NCBI GenBank assembly: GCA_017416445.1
Contig: JAFQCJ010000057.1
Location: forward strand, 1 to 44,229
Direction: 5' to 3'
Source: Oscillospiraceae bacterium
GTDB taxonomy: Bacteria; Bacillota; Clostridia; Oscillospirales; Oscillospiraceae
Length of the DNA: 44,229 bases
Part shown: piece after piece, positions 27,297-35,233 of the stretch
How the letters are laid out: each line of letters begins with the position of its first letter
Position numbering within the stretch: the stretch's first letter is position 1
Notes under the pieces: model-generated
Told to the model about the DNA's origin: nothing
The model's database searches: none
Seen by the model: the letters and a program-made list of their open reading frames with translations, nothing else
Program-made: the position numbers and the translations under genes

Positions 27297-29129
27297 ATGC
27301 CTGTATTTGATTCCCGTAATGAGAAGTATAAGGCCCCCTTCGGGGCTGTGGTTTGCGGCACGGAGGTGCGCTTTTTTGTGGAGGCAGAAAAAGAGTTCTC
27401 TGCCTGTACACTGCTGTGCTTTGGCGAGTTTGCCGACAGCCATACCGAAACGCTCCTCTCTCCCTGTGAGGGTGGCTTTGTCGGCGTGTATGCCGCCCCT
27501 GCTGAGCCGGAACTGGTGTGGTACAGCTTTCGTCTGACCCGCGCTGGCGGAGAGATGGTGTATTTCGGCAGGAACGGCTGCTGCGAAGGCTGCACGCCGT
27601 GGCAGCTGACGGTCTATGAGGATACTGCAACACCTGCGTGGTTCGGCGAGGGAGTAACCTATCAGATCTACCCTGATCGCTTCTGCCGCAGCAAGCTGCC
27701 CCGGGTAGATGGTTTGCTGGGTGAGCGCCGTGCGCATCTGGATTGGAACGCTGCGCCCCATATTGGTGCCGATCCCGAGACGGGACGCTGGAACAGCGAC
27801 TTTTTCGGCGGAGATCTGCAGGGCGTGATCTCCAAACTGGACTACCTCCACCGTCTCGGTGTTGACACCATCTATTTTAATCCTATTTTTGAAGCTGCGT
27901 CCAACCACCGCTATGATACAGCGGACTATTGCACCATCGACCCGCTGTTGGGAACGGAAGAGGATTTTGCGCACCTCTGCCGCGAGGCGAAGAAGCGCGG
28001 TATTCGTGTGATGCTGGATGGTGTGTTCAATCACACCGGCGATGACAGCCGCTATTTTAACCGAAGCGGGTTTTACGAGACAGCAGGTGCCTACCAATCC
28101 CCCGACTCTCCCTATTACAGCTGGTACAATTTTTTCCGCTGGCCTGATGAATATGATGGTTGGTGGGGGATCAAGACCCTTCCTGCGGTAAATGAGTATG
28201 ATCCCCGGTATCGGGAGTTTATCATTACCGGTGAGGACAGTGTCATTCGCCGCTGGCTGCGGCTGGGAGCCTCCGGCTGGCGCCTGGATGTGGCGGACGA
28301 GCTTCCGGATGACTTTATCGTAGATATTCGCCGTGTCATGGAAGAGGAAAATCCCGAGGCTTTCCTGTTGGGAGAGGTCTGGGAGGATGGCAGCAACAAG
28401 ATCGCCTATTCCCGTCGCCGCCGGTATCTGTTGGGGCGCGAGACCCATGGCCTAATGAACTATCCGCTGCGTACGGCGCTGCTTCACTATCTCCGCGGCG
28501 GCGATGCTGCTCACTTCCGGGAGGCGATGGAGACAGTACGGGAGAATTATCCCCGCCCTGCTTTCTACAGCGGATTGAACATTTTGGGTACCCATGATAC
28601 GCCCCGTATCCTTACGGCACTGGGGGAAGAGGGCGTTCCCTCTGAGAAAGCTGACCGTGCTGCGTATCGCCTCTCCCCAGAGCAGCGCTCCCGGGCGCGG
28701 GCCCGGTTGAAGATGGCGGCTATGGTCCTCTTTGCCTTCCCCGGCTCCCCCACCGTTTACTACGGCGATGAGGCGGGCATGGAGGGGTTCGAAGACCCCA
28801 TGAATCGCCGCACATTCCCCTGGGGGCGGGAAGACACGGAGTTACAGGGGCATTTTTCGGCGCTGGCTGCTTTGCGCCATACCCGTCCTTCTCTGCAGCG
28901 AGGAGATCTCCGCTACATCGGCGCAGACGGCGCGATTCTGGTGTTTGAACGCATCTTGGATGGCGAGCGGACAGTGGTGGCACTCAATGCCGGCAATGCA
29001 GAGTGGGAGATCGAGCTTCCCTGGGATACTGCAACGGCAACAGAACTGCTCTCGGGACAGCGGTTCTGGGTGCGGAGTGGTCGGCTGAAGATCACCCTGC
29101 CTCCGGAAAGTGGTGTCCTGCTGGGGTGA
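27297..29129 (+). CDS. Alpha-amylase family glycosidase (GH13, neopullulanase/cyclomaltodextrinase-like)
   Basis: A 610-residue GH13 enzyme without a signal peptide, so cytoplasmic. An N-terminal beta domain (about 1-110) resembling the starch-binding-like domain of neopullulanases precedes the TIM barrel. Conserved region I reads MLDGVFNHTG. The catalytic residues are Asp331 (GWRLDVADEL), Glu360 (LLGEVWED) and His433-Asp434 (LGTHDTPR). A C-terminal beta domain follows. It probably degrades maltodextrins or glycogen fragments. It starts nine bases after the PBP2 stop, so it is cotranscribed with cell-wall genes, an odd setting. Its 3' end runs into a parS-bearing palindrome. The exact bond specificity cannot be read from sequence. 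Confidence 0.95.
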   Translation: MPVFDSRNEKYKAPFGAVVCGTEVRFFVEAEKEFSACTLLCFGEFADSHTETLLSPCEGGFVGVYAAPAEPELVWYSFRLTRAGGEMVYFGRNGCCEGCTPWQLTVYEDTATPAWFGEGVTYQIYPDRFCRSKLPRVDGLLGERRAHLDWNAAPHIGADPETGRWNSDFFGGDLQGVISKLDYLHRLGVDTIYFNPIFEAASNHRYDTADYCTIDPLLGTEEDFAHLCREAKKRGIRVMLDGVFNHTGDDSRYFNRSGFYETAGAYQSPDSPYYSWYNFFRWPDEYDGWWGIKTLPAVNEYDPRYREFIITGEDSVIRRWLRLGASGWRLDVADELPDDFIVDIRRVMEEENPEAFLLGEVWEDGSNKIAYSRRRRYLLGRETHGLMNYPLRTALLHYLRGGDAAHFREAMETVRENYPRPAFYSGLNILGTHDTPRILTALGEEGVPSEKADRAAYRLSPEQRSRARARLKMAAMVLFAFPGSPTVYYGDEAGMEGFEDPMNRRTFPWGREDTELQGHFSALAALRHTRPSLQRGDLRYIGADGAILVFERILDGERTVVALNAGNAEWEIELPWDTATATELLSGQRFWVRSGRLKITLPPESGVLLG

Positions 29130-29132
29130 GAG

Positions 29133-29190
29133 AAACGGATGAACAGGGGATGTTTCACATGAAACATCCCCTGTTCATCCGTTTTCTTTT
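29133..29190. terminator. 52-bp palindrome with parS centre, terminator-like, after the GH13 gene
   Basis: Arms 29133-29157 and 29160-29184 are perfect 25-base reverse complements separated by CA. The 3' side continues GTTTTCTTTT, so RNA from the upstream operon would form a long hairpin followed by a U-rich tail. The centre is a parS-like site at 29151-29166. The GH13 stop codon ends only four bases before the palindrome. Confidence 0.85.
29151..29166. promoter_or_regulatory. parS: parS site 1 (one mismatch)
   Basis: TGTTTCACATGAAACA differs from the consensus ParB site TGTTTCACGTGAAACA at one central base. It lies 164 bases upstream of parA and about 29 kb from dnaA, as expected for origin-proximal centromere sites. 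It forms the centre of a larger palindrome. Confidence 0.9.
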
Positions 29191-29205
29191 GTTTCACGTG
29201 AAACA
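29190..29205. promoter_or_regulatory. parS: parS site 2 (perfect consensus)
   Basis: TGTTTCACGTGAAACA is an exact match to the universal ParB/Spo0J binding palindrome, starting 23 bases after the first parS site ends. ParB would load here and spread to form the partition complex. The closeness to the parA promoter (29236) also suggests feedback on parAB expression. Confidence 0.97.
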
Positions 29206-29235
29206 AAATTTCTTCATTTGGAGAAAAAGTAACTA

Positions 29236-29263
29236 TTGAAACTAAAATGTTTTATGGTATACT
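29236..29263 (+). promoter_or_regulatory. parA promoter
   Basis: TTGAAA (29236-29241) and TATACT (29258-29263) are 16 bases apart, each one or two bases from consensus. The leader to the parA GTG is about 55 bases. The perfect parS site lies 30 bases upstream. Confidence 0.7.
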
Positions 29264-29322
29264 TATTCTGATATAGACTGTTCGTTTACCGGCACAGAAA
29301 TAGAAAGAGCGAGGAAACTGTC

Positions 29323-30078
29323 GTGGCAAAAATCGTAGCAATCGTAAATCAAAAAGGCGGTGTGGGCAAAACCACCACCTGCGTGAACCTGGCGGCAGCA
29401 CTGCGCCGCGAGGGTAAGCGTGTGCTGCTGTGTGACTTTGACCCTCAGGCAAACGCCACTTCCGGCATGGGTGTGGACAAATCAATGTCCAACGGTGTGT
29501 ACGATGTGATCATTAACGGCATGGAGACGGAGAAAGCAATCGTCTCTACGGCCTATGGTGATGTGATTCCCAGCAGTAAGGCGCTGGCCGGTGCCGGCGT
29601 AGAGATGATCGAGCTGCCGGAGCGTCAGTTTTTGCTGAAAAAAGCGCTGGCACAGGTAGCGGACAGATATGATTTTGTATTCATTGATTGCCCTCCGTCT
29701 CTGGAGCTGTTGACCCTGAATGCCCTGTGTGCTGCAGACTCCCTGCTGGTGCCGGTGCAGGGCGAGTACTTCGCGCTGGAGGGATTGTCTGATCTCATGA
29801 GTACCGTCCGTGCCGTTCGCCGGAGCATGAACCCTCAGCTGCAGATCGAAGGAGTGCTGCTGACCATGTTTGACGGACGCATGAATCTCAGCATTCAGGT
29901 GGCACAGGAGATCAAGCGGTTTTTCCCCGGCAAGGTCTATGCCACCGCCATCCCCCGCAATGTGCGGCTCAGTGAGGCCCCCAGCCATGGAAAGCCTATC
30001 TGTGCTTATGACAGACTCTGCCGCGGTGCGGAGGCATACGATGCGCTGGCAAAGGAATTTTTGAAGAAGAACCCCTGA
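29323..30078 (+). CDS. parA: Chromosome partitioning ATPase ParA (Soj)
   Basis: ParA/Soj binds DNA as an ATP dimer and drives origin segregation with ParB; in Bacillus it also regulates DnaA. The 251-residue protein has the deviant Walker A QKGGVGKTTT near the N-terminus, CDFDPQANAT (Walker A'), and FIDCPPSLELLTLNAL (Walker B region). This is the short chromosomal type, without the N-terminal HTH of plasmid ParAs. The start is GTG 29323, with GAGG eight bases upstream. It is followed by parB after 14 bases. Confidence 0.98.
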   Translation: MAKIVAIVNQKGGVGKTTTCVNLAAALRREGKRVLLCDFDPQANATSGMGVDKSMSNGVYDVIINGMETEKAIVSTAYGDVIPSSKALAGAGVEMIELPERQFLLKKALAQVADRYDFVFIDCPPSLELLTLNALCAADSLLVPVQGEYFALEGLSDLMSTVRAVRRSMNPQLQIEGVLLTMFDGRMNLSIQVAQEIKRFFPGKVYATAIPRNVRLSEAPSHGKPICAYDRLCRGAEAYDALAKEFLKKNP

Positions 30079-30092
30079 AAGGATAAGAAACT

Positions 30093-30953
30093 ATGGCAGG
30101 AACAAAAGGATTAGGAAAAGGGCTGGGTGCGCTGCTGGGTGACGATTTCCTGGACAGCGCGGAACCTAAGGGAACGCTGTTTCTCCCCATCTCCGAGGTG
30201 GAGAGCTGCGCTTCACAGCCCCGCAAGAATTTTGACAGCGAAGCACTCTCCGACTTGGCCGACTCCATCCGTCAGCACGGCATCATCCAGCCTCTGACGG
30301 TGCGCCGCCTCCAGTCGGGCTATTATCAGATCATCGCCGGTGAGCGTCGCTGGAGAGCGGCCCGTATGGCTGGGCTTTCCGAGGTCCCCGCCGTGGTTAT
30401 CGAGGCCGATGACCGTAAGGCCATGGAACTGGCCATGATCGAGAACCTTCAGCGTGAGGACTTAAACCCCATGGAAGAAGCGGAAGGCTATCAGGTGCTG
30501 ATGGAGCAGTACGGCATGACCCAGGAGGAGGCCGCCCAGCGTGTGGGCAAGTCCCGTCCTGCTGTGGCCAATGCACTGCGTCTGCTGAAGCTGTGCCCCG
30601 ATGTCCGCAAGCTGGTGGAGGAAGGCGCTATTTCCGGCGGCCATGGCCGCACGCTGGTAGTGCTGGGTGAAAAGCAGCAGAAAGAAGCGGCTGCCGCGAT
30701 TGTCAAAGGAGATCTCTCTGTCCGGCAGACAGAGCAGATGGTAAAGAGACTCACCACCGAAAAAAAGGAAAAAACTGGCAAGATCGAGACTGGCGTGGAC
30801 TATGCCGCTGAGGCTGCCCGGGAGCTGAGTGAGCGCATTGGCCGTCCCTGCAAGATCGTTGCCGGCCGGAAGAAGGGCCGCATTGAGCTGGAGTACTACG
30901 GCGTGGATGATCTCAATGCGCTGCTGGACGCGCTCCATAAACTGAAAAGATAA
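30093..30953 (+). CDS. parB: Chromosome partitioning protein ParB (Spo0J)
   Basis: ParB binds parS, closes as a CTP-dependent clamp and spreads to form the partition complex. The 286 residues show the N-terminal LGKGLGALLG motif that stimulates ParA ATPase, the CTP-binding ParB/Srx domain (QPRKNFD region, then ADSIRQHGIIQPL and AGERRWRAA), the ENLQREDLNPMEEA motif, the helix-turn-helix DNA-binding domain (about 150-185) and a C-terminal dimerisation domain. The N-terminus is intact and the start has AAAGGA upstream. Its parS targets lie directly upstream of parA. Confidence 0.98.
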   Translation: MAGTKGLGKGLGALLGDDFLDSAEPKGTLFLPISEVESCASQPRKNFDSEALSDLADSIRQHGIIQPLTVRRLQSGYYQIIAGERRWRAARMAGLSEVPAVVIEADDRKAMELAMIENLQREDLNPMEEAEGYQVLMEQYGMTQEEAAQRVGKSRPAVANALRLLKLCPDVRKLVEEGAISGGHGRTLVVLGEKQQKEAAAAIVKGDLSVRQTEQMVKRLTTEKKEKTGKIETGVDYAAEAARELSERIGRPCKIVAGRKKGRIELEYYGVDDLNALLDALHKLKR

Positions 30954-30979
30954 CAAATTTTACGATAGAGGTGTGAATT

Positions 30980-32299
30980 ATGCTTGATATTCGTTTTGTT
31001 CGTGAAAATCCCGAACTGGTAAAGGAAAACATCCGCAAGAAGTTTCAGGAGGGAAAGCTCCCTCTGGTGGACGAGGCCATCGCCCTGGATGCTGAGAAGC
31101 GCGCCGCACTTGCTGAGGCAGAGGCCCTGAAGGCTGAGCGCAATAAGCTCTCCAAGGCCAACGGTCCCCTCTTCGGTCAGCTAAAGAAGTGTGCTGATGA
31201 GGCTGAAAAAGCAGAGATCCAGGCCAAGATCGATGCCAACAACGAGGCGGTGAAGGCCAACGCTGCCCGTCTTGCACAGGCGGAGGCCAAGCAGGCACAG
31301 GCCGGCGAGGCGCTGGATAAGATCATGATGACCCTGCCCCAGATGATCCACGAGAGCGTTCCTGTGGGTCCTGATGACAGCCACAATGTAGAGGTAGAGC
31401 GCTTCGGCGAAGCTAAGGTGGCAGAGTTTGATATCCCCTACCACACTGAGATTATGGAGCGCTTTGACGGCATCGACATGGATTCCGCCGGCCGCGTGTC
31501 CGGTAACGGATTCTATTACCTCATGGGTGACATCGCCCGCCTCCACTCTGCTATGACCGCCTATGCCCGCGACTTCATGATCGGTAAGGGCTTCACCTAC
31601 TGCATCCCCCCCTTCATGATCCGTTCCAATGTGGTTACCGGTGTCATGAGCTTTGCAGAGATGGATGCCATGATGTACAAGATCGAGGGTGAGGATCTCT
31701 ACCTCATCGGTACCTCCGAGCACTCCATGATCGGTAAGTTTATCGACCAGATGCTGCCCGAGGAAAAGCTGCCCCAGACCCTTACCTCCTACTCCCCCTG
31801 CTTCCGCAAGGAAAAGGGAGCCCACGGCATTGAGGAGCGCGGCGTGTACCGTATCCATCAGTTCGAGAAGCAGGAGATGATCGTGGTGTGCAAGCCCGAG
31901 GAGTCTATGGCCTGGTATGAGAAGATGTGGCGCTACAGCGTGGAGCTGTTCCGCTCTCTCGATATCCCCGTCCGTCAGCTGGAGTGCTGCTCCGGCGATC
32001 TGGCCGATCTGAAGGTCAAGTCCTGTGACATCGAGGCATGGTCTCCCCGTCAGCAGAAGTATTTCGAGGTCTGCTCCTGCTCCAACCTGGGTGATGCCCA
32101 GTCCCGCCGCCTGAAGATCCGCGTCAAGGGCGAGAAGGGCACCTATCTGCCCCACACCCTCAACAACACCGTGGTGGCACCGCCCCGTATGCTCATCGCC
32201 TTCCTGGAGAACAATCTGCAGGCAGACGGCAGCGTGCTGATTCCCAAGGCTCTGCAGCCCTATATGGGCGGCATGACGGTGTTGGTGCCCAAAAAGTAA
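30980..32299 (+). CDS. serS: Serine-tRNA ligase
   Basis: SerRS is a class II synthetase charging tRNA-Ser. The 439 residues have an N-terminal tRNA-binding coiled coil (about 25-110, rich in Ala/Glu/Lys) and a catalytic core with motif 2, SPCFRKEKGAHGIEERGVYR. Motif 3 reads TVVAPPRMLIAFLEN, differing from the more common SGLAxGR form but keeping the essential Arg. Length is normal. It starts 26 bases after parB and is probably cotranscribed with it. Serine tRNA charging itself is not in doubt; the motif 3 variant is a lineage feature. Confidence 0.96.
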   Translation: MLDIRFVRENPELVKENIRKKFQEGKLPLVDEAIALDAEKRAALAEAEALKAERNKLSKANGPLFGQLKKCADEAEKAEIQAKIDANNEAVKANAARLAQAEAKQAQAGEALDKIMMTLPQMIHESVPVGPDDSHNVEVERFGEAKVAEFDIPYHTEIMERFDGIDMDSAGRVSGNGFYYLMGDIARLHSAMTAYARDFMIGKGFTYCIPPFMIRSNVVTGVMSFAEMDAMMYKIEGEDLYLIGTSEHSMIGKFIDQMLPEEKLPQTLTSYSPCFRKEKGAHGIEERGVYRIHQFEKQEMIVVCKPEESMAWYEKMWRYSVELFRSLDIPVRQLECCSGDLADLKVKSCDIEAWSPRQQKYFEVCSCSNLGDAQSRRLKIRVKGEKGTYLPHTLNNTVVAPPRMLIAFLENNLQADGSVLIPKALQPYMGGMTVLVPKK

Positions 32300-32309
32300 A
32301 AACGAGTTG

Positions 32310-32340
32310 TAATATTTAAGCGAATTTATACGAACTGTAT
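32310..32340 (+). promoter_or_regulatory. Bipartite AT-rich element upstream of mscL, copy 1
   Basis: TAATAT (32310-32315), 12 bases, then ATACGAACTGTAT (32328-32340), ending 14 bases before the mscL start codon. The same arrangement recurs upstream of aspS. It may be a promoter or protein-binding site; the hexamers do not match sigma-A well. Confidence 0.4.
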
Positions 32341-32354
32341 ATAAGGAGCAAGCT

Positions 32355-32789
32355 ATGAAGAAGTTTTTTGAAGAGTTTAAGGCCTTTGCCATGCGCGGCA
32401 ATGTGCTGGATATGGCTGTCGGTGTTGTGGTCGGCGGTGCGTTCGGCAAGATCACCACGTCCCTCGTCAACGACATCATTATGCCCCTTATCTCCATGCT
32501 CACCGGCGGTGTTGATTTCTCCGCTTGGAAGTGGGTGCTGAAGGAGGCCATCATGGAGGGTGAGACTGTCGTCAAGCCCGAGATCGCCGTCAACTTTGGC
32601 AGCACCATCGCTGTCATCATTGATTTCATTATTATCGCCTTTGCGGTGTTCTGCATGGTGAAGGCTATCAATTCCTTCCATCGCAAGAAGGAAGAGTCCG
32701 CCCCCGAGCCTGCCCCCGAAGAGCCCGCAGCACCTACCGCTGAGGAGTTGCTGACGGAGATCCGCGACCTTTTGAAGGATAAGCAGTAA
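32355..32789 (+). CDS. mscL: Large-conductance mechanosensitive channel MscL
   Basis: MscL is a homopentameric emergency release valve opened by membrane tension. The 144-residue protein starts [30 protein letters not shown], the amphipathic N-helix and conserved TM1 (about 15-45). TM2 lies at about 85-107 ([18 protein letters not shown]). The C-terminal helix ends in [15 protein letters not shown] Pro/Ala/Glu-rich linker (about 117-131) connects TM2 to the C-terminal bundle. AAGGAG lies before the ATG. The TAA overlaps the rsmG ATG by one base. Confidence 0.98.
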   Translation: MKKFFEEFKAFAMRGNVLDMAVGVVVGGAFGKITTSLVNDIIMPLISMLTGGVDFSAWKWVLKEAIMEGETVVKPEIAVNFGSTIAVIIDFIIIAFAVFCMVKAINSFHRKKEESAPEPAPEEPAAPTAEELLTEIRDLLKDKQ

Positions 32790-33487
32790 TGGAAAAGATC
32801 CTCACCGACGGCCTCGCTGCCTTGGGTCTGCCTCAGACGGCAGCGCCGCAGCTGCTGGCGTTCGCCGCGCGGCTGCTGGAAAAGAATCAGGTGATGAACC
32901 TCACCGCCATTACTGAGCCGGAGGCGGTGGCAAAGCTCCATCTGCTGGACTGCGCCGCCCTGCTGGCCAAGTTCCCCCTGCGGGGCAAGGCTGTAGTGGA
33001 TGTAGGAACCGGCGCCGGGTTTCCCGGCATGGTGCTGCGGATTTTGGAAGAGGACTTCGATCTGACGCTGCTGGACAGCCTTGGCAAACGGATTGCGTGG
33101 CTGGAGGAGACCTGCCGGGAGATGGATCTTGACCGTGTGGAATGTGTCCATGCCCGCGCCGAGGAGTTCGCTGCTGAAAGAAGAGAGTCCTACGATGTAG
33201 CGACCTCCCGCGCTGTGGCGGATTTGCCCCTTCTGTGTGAACTGGCACTGCCGCTTGTGAAGGTGGGGGGACAGTTTCTTGCCATGAAGAGCGTGGACAG
33301 CGACGAGGAGATCGCCCGCGCCCGAGGAGCCATCGGTCAGTTGGGAGGCAAGGTGCGGGAGGTATACGACTATGCGATCCCTGAAAGCGATGTAATACAC
33401 CGCGTAGTGGTCATTGAGAAGGTGCGGCCCACGCCGCCCCAATTTCCACGCCCCTGGGCCAAAATCAAGAAATCGCCACTGAAATAA
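32789..33487 (+). CDS. rsmG: 16S rRNA (guanine527-N7)-methyltransferase RsmG
   Basis: RsmG (GidB) methylates G527 of 16S rRNA; loss gives low-level streptomycin resistance. The 232 residues contain the family block NLTAITEPEAVAKLHLLDC, SAM motif I VVDVGTGAGFPGMVLRI, and ATSRAVADLPLLCELALPLV. Length is typical. It overlaps mscL by one base, so translation is coupled. In many bacteria rsmG lies directly before parA; here it is downstream of parAB, separated by serS and mscL. Confidence 0.96.
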   Translation: MEKILTDGLAALGLPQTAAPQLLAFAARLLEKNQVMNLTAITEPEAVAKLHLLDCAALLAKFPLRGKAVVDVGTGAGFPGMVLRILEEDFDLTLLDSLGKRIAWLEETCREMDLDRVECVHARAEEFAAERRESYDVATSRAVADLPLLCELALPLVKVGGQFLAMKSVDSDEEIARARGAIGQLGGKVREVYDYAIPESDVIHRVVVIEKVRPTPPQFPRPWAKIKKSPLK

Positions 33488-33498
33488 GGAGAAACATT

Positions 33499-34254
33499 AT
33501 GGGAACGATCATCGCCGTTGTCTCCGGCAAGGGAGGCACGGGAAAAACCTCCTTTACCGCCAGCGTAGCATTGTCGCTGGCAGCCATGGGTCATAGGACG
33601 CTGGCGTTGGACTGCGACATCACCCTGCGTAATCTGGATATGGCACTGGGACTCAGCGACAGTTCGACGATGGACTTTTCCGATGTGCTCAGTGGCCGCT
33701 GTCGTTTAAGTGAGGCGGTGGCGCAGCATCGCAGATACCGCCAACTGGATCTGCTGGCCGCACCGCTGTCAGGACATAACGACGGCTTTGACATGAACCG
33801 TATGGTTTCTCTGGGTCGTGAGATCCGGGAGAATTACGAGTACTGTCTTGTAGATGCTCCGGCGGGACTGGGCCATGGTTTTGCGTTGGCCACCGCCATT
33901 GCTGATCGGGTGGTAGTAATTACCACCGCTGACCCGACTGCCCTGCGGGATGCCCAGCGTACGGTGTCGGCTTTGCGGCATTTCCCCAACGGGAAGCTCC
34001 ATCTGGTAGTTAATCGGGTGCAGCTGAAAATGCTCAAGGCCCTGCGTACCAACATCGATGATGCCATTGATGCCGCAGGCGCACCCCTGTTGGGTGTGGT
34101 GCCGGAGGACAGCGATGTGCCGCTGGCCATCGGTCGCGGTGTCCCACTGCGGGATATGAACTACTTTGCCCAACGAGCCTATGACAATATTGCACGGCGC
34201 ATTACCGGCGAGCGTGTACCGGTAATGAAAGTCTACCCCTTAATGAAACCGTAA
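33499..34254 (+). CDS. MinD-like P-loop ATPase
   Basis: A 251-residue ParA/MinD superfamily ATPase. The deviant Walker A is SGKGGTGKT at 9-17, the switch region is DCDITLRNLDMALGL (Walker A'), and the Walker B part is YCLVDAPAGLG. The DxTLRNLD sequence is typical of MinD rather than Soj. No minC or minE is adjacent. The C-terminus, VPVMKVYPLMKP, does not look like the usual amphipathic membrane-targeting helix of MinD, so its membrane role is uncertain. The neighbouring methylglyoxal-synthase gene is also a neighbour of minCDE in many Clostridia, which supports a MinD origin. Confidence 0.88.
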   Translation: MGTIIAVVSGKGGTGKTSFTASVALSLAAMGHRTLALDCDITLRNLDMALGLSDSSTMDFSDVLSGRCRLSEAVAQHRRYRQLDLLAAPLSGHNDGFDMNRMVSLGREIRENYEYCLVDAPAGLGHGFALATAIADRVVVITTADPTALRDAQRTVSALRHFPNGKLHLVVNRVQLKMLKALRTNIDDAIDAAGAPLLGVVPEDSDVPLAIGRGVPLRDMNYFAQRAYDNIARRITGERVPVMKVYPLMKP

Positions 34255-34274
34255 AAAGAAAAGGAGAGGACGAT

Positions 34275-34691
34275 ATGAATATTGCTCTGATCGCACACGA
34301 TAACCGTAAAGAATTGATGATCCAGTTCTGCAATGCTTATTGCGGCGTGCTGGCCCAGCATACCCTGTGTGCCACCTCCGATACGGGCCTGCAGATTACA
34401 GCGGCTACCGGCCTGCCCATCCACCGATTTCTGCCTTTCGTCAGCGGCGGTGCCCAGCAGATCGCGGCACGCATTGCCTATAACGAGATCGACCTGGTGC
34501 TGATTTTCGTCGATCCCAACCAGCGGGTCCCCCATGAGGATGTACAGAACATCATGCTTCTGTGCGACAAGAACAACATCCCCTATGGCTCCAACCTTGC
34601 CTCTGCAGAGATGCTGGTGCTGGGCCTGGCCCGCGGCGATCTGGATTGGCGCGACATCGTCAATCCCAAGAAAAAGCCCTTTACCACCTAA
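34275..34691 (+). CDS. mgsA: Methylglyoxal synthase homologue lacking the catalytic aspartate
   Basis: A 138-residue protein of the MgsA fold: it starts MNIALIAHDNRKE (His8-Asp9 conserved), has IFVDPNQRVPHEDV (Asp80) and ends with IPYGSNLASAEMLV. E. coli MgsA converts dihydroxyacetone phosphate to methylglyoxal. Two functional elements differ here. The SGPxGGDQQ loop reads VSGGAQQ, so Ala60 replaces the catalytic base Asp71 of E. coli. The GTTG phosphate loop reads SDTG. The protein is therefore probably not a normal methylglyoxal synthase; it may bind a ligand or act on another substrate. AAAGGAG lies upstream of the ATG, and the gene follows minD by 20 bases. Confidence 0.85.
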   Translation: MNIALIAHDNRKELMIQFCNAYCGVLAQHTLCATSDTGLQITAATGLPIHRFLPFVSGGAQQIAARIAYNEIDLVLIFVDPNQRVPHEDVQNIMLLCDKNNIPYGSNLASAEMLVLGLARGDLDWRDIVNPKKKPFTT

Positions 34692-34711
34692 TCTATCGTA
34701 AGGAGAACGCT

Positions 34712-35209
34712 ATGATCCGTACTGCTCTGGTGTGGTTGATGGAGAATCTCTACAACTACATGATCCCTGTGTGTTTGCTGTGTATCCTGCGTGTCGCCAT
34801 GTGTCTGTTTGAGCTGAGCCATATGCGCCGTCTGCGGGATAAAAAGTTCGTCTTTCGTGCGCAGTATAAGCATTATACCGAGATCGGAACCTTTATCGGC
34901 CTGTTTATCGGCAGCGTCCTTGTCTGTGTCCTGCCGATGAAGCTGCTCTGGGCGGCGCTGGCCGTTGTGTTGGGCGTGGTCGGTTTTAAGATCGGCAAGA
35001 AAAAGGGAATGGAGAAGGATGAGTTCTGGAAGGAAGTCATTGAGGAAATGGCAGCATCCGAGAACGCCGAAAAGCTCCACAGCGCCCCTGCCGTTGACAG
35101 AACCGTGGCCGGCCTGTTGGACGACCTTGATCTGTACGATGATGAGCCCGCAGCAGAGGAGGCCCCTCCTGCCGAGGCCTCTATGTGTGAGCAGACGGAA
35201 GAAGTATAA
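34712..35209 (+). CDS. Membrane protein of unknown function with acidic cytoplasmic tail
   Basis: A 165-residue protein I cannot place. Three membrane helices lie at about 17-34, 57-75 and 79-94. They are separated by a basic loop (HMRRLRDKKFVFRAQYKH) and followed by a basic patch and a long acidic, Ala/Glu-rich tail (about 115-165). ATG 34712 with AAGGAG is chosen; the in-frame sequence upstream overlaps mgsA and has no protein-like character. It lies between the MgsA homologue and hisS. Confidence 0.8.
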   Translation: MIRTALVWLMENLYNYMIPVCLLCILRVAMCLFELSHMRRLRDKKFVFRAQYKHYTEIGTFIGLFIGSVLVCVLPMKLLWAALAVVLGVVGFKIGKKKGMEKDEFWKEVIEEMAASENAEKLHSAPAVDRTVAGLLDDLDLYDDEPAAEEAPPAEASMCEQTEEV

Positions 35210-35233
35210 CGATATTAAGAAGAGGAAACGACT

